Shown: piece by piece, positions 1-5,006 of the stretch | Numbering within the stretch: position 1 is the stretch's first letter | How the letters are laid out: the number at the start of each line of letters is the position of its first letter | Origin: DATKQY01 sp035532475 | GTDB taxonomy: Bacteria > Actinomycetota > Acidimicrobiia > Acidimicrobiales > Bog-793 | DNA length: 5,006 bases | NCBI GenBank assembly: GCA_035532475.1 | Contig: DATKQY010000032.1 | Location: 1-5,006 of the forward strand | Direction: 5' to 3' | Program-made: the position numbers and the translations under genes | The notes under the pieces: model-generated | What the model was told of the DNA's origin: nothing | Database searches by the model: none | The model's input: only the letters and a program-made list of their open reading frames with translations

Positions 1-162
1 GGCAGCTGCGTCGACACGACGATCATCGACGGCAGGGTCGTGATGGCCGGGCGCCGGCTGACGACGGTCGACGAGGAGCTCGTCTGCGCGAAGGCCAACG
101 AGGCCTTCGCCGCCGTGCTCGGGCGGATGGTCGTCCCCGAGAAGACAACGCAGGCGCACTGA
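1..162 (+). CDS. Metal-dependent amidohydrolase (TRZ/ATZ/cytosine-deaminase-like), C-terminal end only
   Basis: Only the last 53 codons lie in the window; the frame is open from base 1 to the TGA at 160-162. The tail contains TTIIDGRVVMAGRRLTTVDE. This matches the closing beta-sandwich strand of amidohydrolase-superfamily deaminases and chlorohydrolases, where a 'V-DGR-VM---RL-TVDEE' segment returns to the small composite domain after the TIM barrel; an alpha helix (about residues 27-43) follows, as is usual. Family knowledge says such enzymes hydrolyse C-N or C-halogen bonds of ring compounds, for example cytosine, guanine, S-adenosylhomocysteine or triazines. The metal ligands lie upstream of the window, so the substrate cannot be judged. 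The next gene starts one base after this stop, which implies a shared transcript. Family assignment is fairly sure; subfamily is not. Confidence 0.8.
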   Translation, partial: GSCVDTTIIDGRVVMAGRRLTTVDEELVCAKANEAFAAVLGRMVVPEKTTQAH

Positions 163-163
163 C

Positions 164-1198
164 GTGCAGATCGACGCCCACACCCACCTGCTCAGCCTCT
201 CGGCCGACCGCGCCTTCACCACCGCGTACGGCAGGGAGGGGTCGCTGTGCATCTACCGCAGCCGGGGATTGCTGCCGAGCCACCGGATGCCGAGCGACGC
301 CGAGTGGGAGGAGGTCGGCTTCCACCACGACGGCTTCCCGGTGACCGGGCCCGCGGAGGCCATCCGCGACCACCCTGGCTTCGACCAGATGGTCATCCTC
401 GCGATGTCGCCGCAGTTCCTCGAGGGGCGCCTGATCGGGACGGTCGACACCGACGGTGTCACCGACGTGGCGGGCCCGCCGCATCCCGAGAAGTGCAACG
501 ACTACATCGCCGCCGTCGTGCGCTCGGCTCCCGACAAGTTCATCGGCTTCGGCTCGGTGAACCCCTGCTACCGGGGCGTCCGCTACGCGCTCGACGAGCT
601 CGAGCGCTCGGTGGTCGAGCTCGGGTTGACCGGCGTGAAGCTCTACCCGATGTACCAGCACTGGGCGCCGAACGACCGGGAGCTCGGCTTCCCGATCTTC
701 GAGAAGGCGGCCGAGCTCGGCATCACGGTGATGGTGCACCAGGCGGGATCGACCCGCATCGACGCCAGGATGGAGCTCGGCCGGCCGGCGCTCCTCGACG
801 ACATCGGGCGGGAGCTGCGCGACCTACGGCTGATCATCGCCCACTGCGGCATCCCCTGGGTCCGCGAGGCGATGTTCCTCCTCACGAAGCACCCGAACTT
901 CTACGCCGACCTGAGCTACCACCTCGCCACGGTGAGCAGGCGCGACCTCTTCCTCTGGCTCTCCTCGCTCGAGTCCTTCTTCGTCCCGCTCGAGAAGCTC
1001 TTCTTCGGCACCGACTACCCGGGCTTCCTCTACGACCCGGTGGCGCTTCGCGACAAGCTGCTCGGCGTGAACGAGGAAGCGGAGCGCTCGGGGCTCGATC
1101 CGATCCCCCAGGCCCGGCTCGAGGCGATCATGGGCGACAACCTCGCCAACGTGCTCCGGCTCGGCCCGGACGACCCATCGAATGGAGGACCCAGATGA
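164..1198 (+). CDS. Amidohydrolase-2 family TIM-barrel metalloenzyme
   Basis: This is a complete 344-aa protein starting at GTG 164, directly at the family's first strand (QIDAHTHL). Visible active-site elements are H6 and H8 of the DAHTH motif, K159 in GVKLYP, H192 in VMVHQ, H227 in IIAHCG and D284 in FFGTDYPG, with a terminal GDN-LANVLRL helix (from about 324). The order and spacing are those of the amidohydrolase-2 group (PF04909 type), which contains hydrolases and also non-oxidative decarboxylases of the ACMSD/resorcylate type. The protein is likely cytoplasmic: no signal peptide or membrane segment is seen. No good ribosome binding site precedes the start, but the previous stop lies only one base upstream, so translational coupling is likely. 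Its stop overlaps the ATG of the dehydrogenase gene (ATGA). The exact substrate cannot be read from the sequence; a role in breaking down a small ring or acyl compound with its neighbours is inference. Confidence 0.88.
   Translation: MQIDAHTHLLSLSADRAFTTAYGREGSLCIYRSRGLLPSHRMPSDAEWEEVGFHHDGFPVTGPAEAIRDHPGFDQMVILAMSPQFLEGRLIGTVDTDGVTDVAGPPHPEKCNDYIAAVVRSAPDKFIGFGSVNPCYRGVRYALDELERSVVELGLTGVKLYPMYQHWAPNDRELGFPIFEKAAELGITVMVHQAGSTRIDARMELGRPALLDDIGRELRDLRLIIAHCGIPWVREAMFLLTKHPNFYADLSYHLATVSRRDLFLWLSSLESFFVPLEKLFFGTDYPGFLYDPVALRDKLLGVNEEAERSGLDPIPQARLEAIMGDNLANVLRLGPDDPSNGGPR
1184..1188 (+). promoter_or_regulatory. Ribosome binding site of the alcohol dehydrogenase gene
   Basis: GGAGG ends 6 nt before the ATG at 1195 and lies inside the last codons of the amidohydrolase gene. 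It settles the start of the dehydrogenase at the ATGA overlap, although the same reading frame stays open far upstream (to 247). Confidence 0.85.
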
Positions 1199-2217
1199 AG
1201 GCAGCCGTGCTGGAGCGCCGGGGCGAGCTCGCGGTGCGCGACGTCCCCGAGCCGGAGCGGGAGGGCTGGGCGCTCGTCCAGACACGCGCGGCGGGGATCT
1301 GCGGGACCGAGCTGCACATCCTCGACGCGATGTTCGAGCCGCCGAGCTATCCCTTCGTCATCGGTCACGAGGCCTCGGGCGTCGTCCTCAGCGCACCGGC
1401 CGCGAGCCCGGTCGCCCCCGGACAACGGGTGGCGATCTACAACATGATCGGCTGCGGCAGCTGCAAGTGGTGCCGCAGCGGCAACGACCAGGTGTGCACG
1501 GACCCGACGGGCCAGCTCGGTTTCACCTTGGACGGCACGTTCTCCGACCTCATCGCCGTCCCCGCGAGGAACCTCGTCCCGTTGCCGGACGCGGTCTCCT
1601 TCGAGGACGCGGCGCTGCTCAGCTGCGCTGGGATGACCGCCGTCCACGCCGTGCGCCTGGCCGGCGTCTCGCTCGGCGAGACCGCCGTCGTCGACGGGGT
1701 CGGTGGGGTGGGGCTGATGGTGATCCAGGTGGCGAAGGCCGCCGGCGCCCGGGTCCTCGCCGTCGCCGACTCGGACGAGAAGGCCGCGCTCGCCGAACAG
1801 GTCGGCGCGTACTCGACCGTGGTGCTCGACGAGGCGGGCTACGACGCGGTCGCCGACCGCGTGCGCGAGCTCACCGACGGCGCCGGCTCGGACCACTTCT
1901 TCGAGCTCGTCGGGACCGGCGCCAGCATGCTCGCGGGCATCAGGGCGCTGGCCCGTCGCGGCACGTTCGTGTCGATCGGCTACACGCCGGACGAGCTCAA
2001 GATCCACCCGGTGGAGCTGATCCTGTCCGAGGCGCGCATCGTCTCCTCGGTCGCCGCCTCCCAGCGCGACCTCGAGGCGGCGGTGCAGCTCGCAGCCGAC
2101 GGCCGCATCACGACGGTGATCGACACCCGCTATCTGCTCGCGGACGTCGCCGTCGGGCTCGAGCGCCTGCGGGCGCGCCAGGTGATGGGTCGCAACGTGC
2201 TCGTCTGGCCGGCCTGA
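1195..2217 (+). CDS. Zinc-dependent medium-chain alcohol dehydrogenase
   Basis: A complete 340-aa protein of the usual family length. The GroES-like N-terminal domain carries the catalytic zinc ligands C36 (GICGTE), H58 with E59 (GHEASG), and probably C144 (SCAGMTA). The structural zinc lobe has C87, C90, C93 and C101 (GCGSCKWC and VC). The Rossmann domain shows the nucleotide loop G168-V-G-G-V-G173, followed by the second strand VLAVADSDEK (about 187-196). An acidic residue (D192) near the end of that strand suggests NAD over NADP, but it is one position off the usual Asp, so this is weak. The family oxidises alcohols or polyols to aldehydes or ketones, or the reverse, in the cytoplasm. Overlap with the amidohydrolase stop and a clear GGAGG make the start firm and suggest that it acts on the amidohydrolase's product or precursor (inference). 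The substrate is unknown. Confidence 0.93.
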   Translation: MKAAVLERRGELAVRDVPEPEREGWALVQTRAAGICGTELHILDAMFEPPSYPFVIGHEASGVVLSAPAASPVAPGQRVAIYNMIGCGSCKWCRSGNDQVCTDPTGQLGFTLDGTFSDLIAVPARNLVPLPDAVSFEDAALLSCAGMTAVHAVRLAGVSLGETAVVDGVGGVGLMVIQVAKAAGARVLAVADSDEKAALAEQVGAYSTVVLDEAGYDAVADRVRELTDGAGSDHFFELVGTGASMLAGIRALARRGTFVSIGYTPDELKIHPVELILSEARIVSSVAASQRDLEAAVQLAADGRITTVIDTRYLLADVAVGLERLRARQVMGRNVLVWPA

Positions 2218-2275
2218 CGCCCGGCCCGGCCGGCGAACCGGGAGCATCGTGCGCCGGAACCCGGTCCCGCGGGCA

Positions 2276-2280
2276 GGAGG
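2276..2280 (+). promoter_or_regulatory. Ribosome binding site favouring the ATG at 2294
   Basis: AGGAGG (GGAGG core) stands 13 nt before ATG 2294, somewhat farther than ideal. A rival GTG at 2249 has a GGGAG at 2240-2244, 4 nt upstream. The extra 15 residues from the GTG are Pro/Gly/Arg-rich and do not resemble the family, so the ATG is preferred. Confidence 0.5.
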
Positions 2281-2293
2281 AAGCGGCGCCGAG

Positions 2294-2923
2294 ATGACGA
2301 GGCTCGAGCCCTTCTTCCGGCGAGCCGCCTGGGGCGGGGTGGCCGGGCCCGTCGCGTTCGTGTCGGGCTGGGCGGTCGGCGGCGCGCTCCGGCCGGACTA
2401 CTCGCCGGTCGACGACGCCATCAGCAAGCTCGCCGCGGTGGGTTCGTCGACCCGACCCCTGATGACCGCGGGCTTCGTGGCCTTCGGGGTGGGCGTCGTC
2501 GTCTACGCCGCAGCGCTCCGCAAGGCCGTGCCGGGCCCGGCCTGGACGACCGCGGCCGTGACCGGGCTCGCGACGCTCGGCGTCGCCAGCTTCCCCCTCG
2601 ACGTGTCGCGGACCGAGGATCTCGTCCACGGCGGCCTCGCGACGCTCGGCTACGTGACGCTCGCCTCGACGCCCCTCCTCGCTGCGCGGCCGCTCGCCGC
2701 GTCCGGACGTCCCCGAGCGGCGATCGCATCGGTCGCGACCGGGGTGGCGTCGGGGATCGTGCTTGCGGCCACCGTCCTCGGACCGGCCCACGGCCTCCTC
2801 CAGCGGCTCGGCCTGGCGCTCGGGGACGTGTGGCTGGTCGCGAGCGCGTCCTGGATCCTGGCGGGCGGCCACGGTGCGCGCCCGGAACGGGCCGGGGCGG
2901 AGGCGGCCGTCCGACCGCGCTGA
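2294..2923 (+). CDS. DUF998-type integral membrane protein
   Basis: A 209-aa protein with about six hydrophobic helices, near residues 13-31, 57-75, 84-100, 113-131, 142-162 and 173-191, and an Arg-rich cytoplasmic-type tail. The loop after the first helix reads DYSPVDDAISKLAAVGS (35-51), and a conserved FPLD (100-103) and H112 follow. This layout, with an acidic D-x-IS-x-L-x-x-x-G loop after helix one, is the hallmark of the DUF998 family, whose function is not established. The gene lies 76 nt after the dehydrogenase on the same strand. It could be read from the same transcript, but nothing ties its function to the catabolic genes. The start is uncertain: an in-frame GTG at 2249 would add 15 residues. 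It converges with the glycoside hydrolase gene, leaving 34 nt between the stops. Confidence 0.8.
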   Translation: MTRLEPFFRRAAWGGVAGPVAFVSGWAVGGALRPDYSPVDDAISKLAAVGSSTRPLMTAGFVAFGVGVVVYAAALRKAVPGPAWTTAAVTGLATLGVASFPLDVSRTEDLVHGGLATLGYVTLASTPLLAARPLAASGRPRAAIASVATGVASGIVLAATVLGPAHGLLQRLGLALGDVWLVASASWILAGGHGARPERAGAEAAVRPR

Positions 2924-2925
2924 GG

Positions 2926-2942
2926 CGCCGGCCAAGCCGGCG
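2926..2942 (+). terminator. Possible bidirectional hairpin between convergent genes
   Basis: A perfect inverted repeat, CGCCGGC-CAA-GCCGGCG (7-bp all-GC stem, 3-nt loop), sits between the stops at 2923 and 2958. The position fits a shared terminator, but there is no T run on either side, so it is not a classical intrinsic terminator. Such stems also occur by chance at this GC content. Confidence 0.4.
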
Positions 2943-2957
2943 GAGCGAGGGACGCGG

Positions 2958-4298
2958 TCAGGCCCCGCGGGCCGGGAGCGAGCACACGTCGACCCGCTTC
3001 GCCGCGAGCACCTGGGCCGCCGCGGCGACGAGCGCCGCCTTCGAGAGCCGCTTCGAGGCGACGGCCGCCACGATGGCCCGGTCGGTGCCGCTCGCGAGGG
3101 TGAGGTCCTTCGAGGCGGATCCGGTGGAGTTGTAGAGGATCATGTCGTCGCCGGCCTCGAGCGCCTCGACAGCCGCCTCCGGGACCGACAGTCTCATCGC
3201 CGAGATCGACAGCGCCGACAGCGAGTCCGTGAGGATCAGTCCCTTGAATCCGAGGGCGCCACGGAGCTGCCCCGTGACGACCTCGTAGGAGAGGCCCGCC
3301 GGCACCTGCGCGAGGCCGGGCACCCGCGCGTTCGAGACCATGATCGCCGGGACGCCCGCCTTGATCGCCGCCTCGAAGGGCGGGAGCGCGACGCTCCGGA
3401 GGGTCGACCACGGCAGCGTCGAGGCGGGGCCGAAGTCGGTGTTGCCGCTCGCCCCGCCGAGACCGGGGAAGTGCTTCGCGACGGGCACCACTCCCGCCTG
3501 CACGAGCCCGCGCAGGTACGCGACGCCGTCGGCGGACACGACCGACGTCGTGCCGCTGAAGGAGCGGAACCCGTCGGGATCGGCCTTGTTGGGGAGGACG
3601 GCCCGCCCGTCGACGTCGAGCACCGGGGCGAGGTCAACGTTCACCCCGCTGCGCACCAGCTTCGACCCGACCGAGCGGGTGAGCGCCTGGATCTGACCGG
3701 GCGTCATCGTGGCGCCCATCTCGCTCGGCCAGGGCAGGTTGCCGACGAGGTCGGCCATGCGCTGGATCCCGCCACCCTCTTCGTCGGTCATGACGAGGAG
3801 TCCCAGGCGCTCGGGGACGTCACGGCGGAGGGCGGCGAGCCCCGATCCGAGACCCGCCGGTGCCGAGGCGCCGAACAAGACCACGCCGCCGAACGCCGCC
3901 CGGGCCTCGCGCGCGACCGCAGCCACGGCGCCCTCCTGCGCCGGCACCGCGATCGTCTGGGCGGCGAGGCGCGACAGCGGCCACGAGGAGAGTGCGGCCG
4001 TGACCCTGCACGAGCGCCGTCCGGCCGCCGATTCGTCGCGCGCCTCGCTCGCGGGCTCGGCGCGTGCCACCGGTGTCGAAAGCCGCGTGGCCGAGCCGGC
4101 GCGGGGCCTGCCCGGCCCGGCGGCAGCGGGGGTGCCGAGCAGCGCCCCGAGCGACAGCGCGACCGCAGCGAGCACCACCGGGGCCGTCGCCGACCGGTGC
4201 CGCCGGCCGCGGCGCCCGAGCAGGTGACGGCGCGGGGATGCCCCGCGGTCACACCGCGGGCGACCCGGCTCGGATCTTCGTCGACTGCGCACCGTCAC
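2958..4298 (-). CDS. Secreted glycoside hydrolase family 3 protein (NagZ-like beta-N-acetylhexosaminidase)
   Basis: Read from GTG 4298 the protein has 446 aa. An Arg-rich N-terminus (about 1-37) leads into a hydrophobic core (40-55) and a signal-peptidase-type site around TPAAA-G (56-61). No lipobox is seen, so it is probably exported and released. A variable linker (61-100) precedes the GH3 TIM barrel. Family motifs are TDEEGGGIQRM (171-181, substrate-binding D172), DLAPVLDVD (222-230), KHFPGLG (275-281), a VSNARVPGL segment (321-329) and ILTDSLSA (355-362) with the nucleophile candidate D358. GH3 enzymes of this type remove N-acetylglucosamine from peptidoglycan fragments or related glycosides. 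The Asp-His dyad that follows KHFPGHG in canonical NagZ is replaced by N286-T-D288, so activity or mechanism may differ. The start is unclear: GTG 4292 is equally possible, neither has a Shine-Dalgarno sequence, and the n-region is long. The family is sure; specificity is not. Confidence 0.88.
   Translation of the reverse strand: MTVRSRRRSEPGRPRCDRGASPRRHLLGRRGRRHRSATAPVVLAAVALSLGALLGTPAAAGPGRPRAGSATRLSTPVARAEPASEARDESAAGRRSCRVTAALSSWPLSRLAAQTIAVPAQEGAVAAVAREARAAFGGVVLFGASAPAGLGSGLAALRRDVPERLGLLVMTDEEGGGIQRMADLVGNLPWPSEMGATMTPGQIQALTRSVGSKLVRSGVNVDLAPVLDVDGRAVLPNKADPDGFRSFSGTTSVVSADGVAYLRGLVQAGVVPVAKHFPGLGGASGNTDFGPASTLPWSTLRSVALPPFEAAIKAGVPAIMVSNARVPGLAQVPAGLSYEVVTGQLRGALGFKGLILTDSLSALSISAMRLSVPEAAVEALEAGDDMILYNSTGSASKDLTLASGTDRAIVAAVASKRLSKAALVAAAAQVLAAKRVDVCSLPARGA
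4231..4260 (-). other. Two overlapping, mutually exclusive hairpins at the 5' end of the GH3 gene
   Basis: CGCGGGG-ATG-CCCCGCG (4231-4247, 7 bp) and CCCGCGGT-CAC-ACCGCGGG (4242-4260, 8 bp) are both perfect with 3-nt loops and share 4242-4247, so only one can form at a time. In the minus-strand transcript the 8-bp stem comes first. If translation begins at 4298 they lie in codons 13-23; if the true start is further in, they lie in the leader. An attenuation-like switch is possible, but chance is not excluded in DNA this rich in GC. Confidence 0.3.
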
Positions 4299-4367
4299 GG
4301 GCTGACCGATCGCTCGGGGCCGGCGTGCGCGGCCGAGGGGAACACGCCAAGTTGTGATGGAACGGCC

Positions 4368-4423
4368 GGCTCCCGTCAGCAAAAAAGACGTGGATCGTCC
4401 AATCCTTCGGCATGTACGGAGCC
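4368..4423 (+). ncRNA. Possible structured leader (candidate remnant of an IS110 bridge RNA)
   Basis: GGCTCC (4368-4373) can pair with GGAGCC (4418-4423) and would close a branch holding two small hairpins: CGTC/GACG around an AGCAAAAAA loop (4374-4390), and TGGA/TCCA around TCG (4391-4401). Family knowledge places the guide RNA of IS110-group elements in the noncoding left end, directly before the recombinase gene, which is this position. The stems are short (4-6 bp), the region is shorter than known bridge RNAs, and the element is decayed, so this is only a candidate. Confidence 0.2.
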
Positions 4424-4429
4424 ACACAC

Positions 4430-4438
4430 AGAGGGGAG
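4430..4438 (+). promoter_or_regulatory. Ribosome binding site of the IS110-type transposase
   Basis: AGAGGGGAG ends 6 nt before GTG 4445. It selects this GTG over the in-frame ATG at 4412, which has no such site, and places the protein start close to the first conserved strand (VHLVLDVAKN). Confidence 0.75.
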
Positions 4439-4444
4439 CCGACC

Positions 4445-5006
4445 GTGCCAAAAGCGAACACTACCGACCGAGGCCGTGTTCATCTCGTGCTCGATGTGGC
4501 GAAGAACTCGATCGCCGTGGCGATCCTGCGGCCTGACGAGGTCGAGCCCGACACCGAAAAGATCGCGCACGACCAATCCTCGATCCGCCGGATGATCGCG
4601 AGGCTCGGGGACCCCCGGGATCTCTTCGCCTGCCACGAAGCGGGTCCCACCGGTTACGAATTCAACCGTCTGCTCACCTCGATGGGCGTGCGAATCGGGG
4701 ATGCGGCCTGGCTCGCCCAGCTCGCCTAGTGCGGACTGCTGCGCGGGAGCTTCGTGCCGCCGAAGGCGATCGCAGAGCTGCGCGACCGCACCCGGCTCGT
4801 CCAAGAGCGCTTCCGTGAAGTTCAGCGCCTCCAGAAGCTGCTCGAGGATGCCGGCGTGAAGCTCGCCTCGCTCGCGACCGACATCACCGGGACCTCGGGG
4901 CGCCAGATGCTCGAGGCACTGATCGCCGGTGAGCGCGACCCCGCCGTGCTCGCGCAGATGGCGAGGACGCGGATGCGACCGAAGATCCCCGAGCTCGAAA
5001 AGGCGA
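4445..5006 (+). pseudogene. IS110-family transposase, chimeric and interrupted, running off the window
   Basis: From GTG 4445 the frame encodes 94 aa to an amber codon at 4727-4729, then stays open in the same frame to the window end. The first part shows the DEDD (RuvC-like) domain: D17 in LVLDVAKNSIAV and E65 in CHEAGPTGYE. After SMGVR (79-83) the sequence jumps at once to DAAWLAQLA (86-94), so the segment that normally carries K-T-D with the third acidic residue is missing. Past the stop come CGLLRGSFVPPKAIAELRD, VQRLQKLLEDAGVKLASLA and SGRQMLEALIAGERDP, typical IS110-family sequence. Relatives usually read LAE or LAQ before CGLLRGSF, so the TAG is probably a one-base nonsense change. At 4795/4796 about four residues of the usual TRYRxxL stretch are absent. 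From memory of the family, the two parts belong to different IS110 subgroups. The product cannot be an active recombinase. The 3' end and right IS end lie beyond the window. Confidence 0.85.

Larger units (their letters stand above)
4299..4444. other. Divergent noncoding region, probably with the left end of an IS110-type element
   Basis: This stretch separates the minus-strand GH3 gene from the plus-strand transposase. From about 4340 the composition becomes visibly less GC-rich, including an A6 run at 4381-4386, unlike the neighbouring genes. No convincing -35/-10 pair was found on either strand. IS110 elements lack the usual long terminal inverted repeats, so the insertion boundary cannot be placed by eye; somewhere between about 4340 and 4400 is likely. 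A small set of complementary segments is listed separately. Confidence 0.45.

Noticed and set aside
247..1194. Open frame continuous with the dehydrogenase, which would make a 656-aa fusion protein
   Set aside because: The part before 1195 is the out-of-frame shadow of the amidohydrolase gene and is Arg/Pro-rich with no domain. The GGAGG before ATG 1195 and the family N-terminus (MKAAVLERRG) fix the real start.
1030..2247. Long minus-strand open frame (405 codons) across the dehydrogenase gene
   Set aside because: It is a typical antisense shadow in GC-rich coding DNA: low-complexity Arg/Ala/Asp/His composition, no family motif, and it lies opposite a firm gene.
2218..2248. Repeated CCGG blocks after the dehydrogenase stop as a terminator
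   Set aside because: Only 5-bp alternative stems form (for example CCCGG 2225-2229 with CCGGG 2238-2242) and there is no T run; expected by chance at this GC content.
3788..4252. Minus-strand frame starting at GTG 4252, as an alternative GH3 start with a frameshift
   Set aside because: It is in a different frame from the GH3 domain and has no signal-like core; no evidence of a frameshift is needed because the GH3 frame itself carries a good hydrophobic core.
4381..4401. T6 run on the minus strand with a TGGA/TCCA hairpin before it, resembling a terminator toward the GH3 gene
   Set aside because: The stem is only 4 bp and separated from the T run; too weak to call a terminator.
4299..4451. 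Extension of the GH3 frame to a TTG at 4451 (497 aa)
   Set aside because: The extra 51 residues precede an already long signal-peptide n-region, run into the insertion-element leader, and have no family resemblance.
2763..4595. Plus-strand open frame of 610 codons opposite the GH3 gene
   Set aside because: The composition is Arg/Gly/Glu-rich with no motif, and the opposite strand carries an unmistakable GH3 domain through nearly all of it.

Overview
The window is very GC-rich and its codons end almost always in G or C. GTG starts are used, genes overlap or nearly abut, and the genes are typical of high-GC Gram-positive bacteria. An actinobacterium is the best guess, perhaps a soil lineage; this rests on composition and gene families only, and no species can be named.

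Left part (1-2217, + strand): a tight run of three catabolic-type genes. It opens with the last 53 codons of a metal-dependent amidohydrolase. A complete 344-aa amidohydrolase-2 family protein follows after 1 nt, and its stop overlaps the ATG of a complete 340-aa zinc-dependent medium-chain alcohol dehydrogenase. The spacing implies one transcript with translational coupling, and a hydrolysis/decarboxylation plus oxidation pathway is a reasonable but unproven reading. A six-helix DUF998-type membrane protein (2294-2923) follows on the same strand after a 76-nt gap.

Middle (2958-4298, - strand): a secreted glycoside hydrolase family 3 protein of the beta-N-acetylhexosaminidase (NagZ-like) type, convergent with the DUF998 gene. 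A perfect 7-bp hairpin lies between the two stops. The enzyme keeps the family nucleophile and substrate motifs but lacks the Asp-His general acid/base dyad of canonical NagZ. Its start is uncertain, and two mutually exclusive GC-rich hairpins lie at its 5' end.

Right part (about 4340-5006, + strand): a broken IS110-family transposase with a good ribosome binding site. It looks like an in-frame join of the N-terminal part of one IS110 subgroup to the C-terminal part of another. The join has lost the third acidic residue of the DEDD site. It is followed by an amber codon where relatives have Glu or Gln, and by an apparent four-codon gap. The noncoding stretch before it (4299-4444) is divergent between the GH3 gene and the transposase; it may hold the remains of an IS110 left end, where the guide (bridge) RNA of such elements is encoded.

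No tRNA, rRNA, CRISPR array or complete new defence system was seen. The most notable item is the chimeric, decayed IS110 transposase and its leader.
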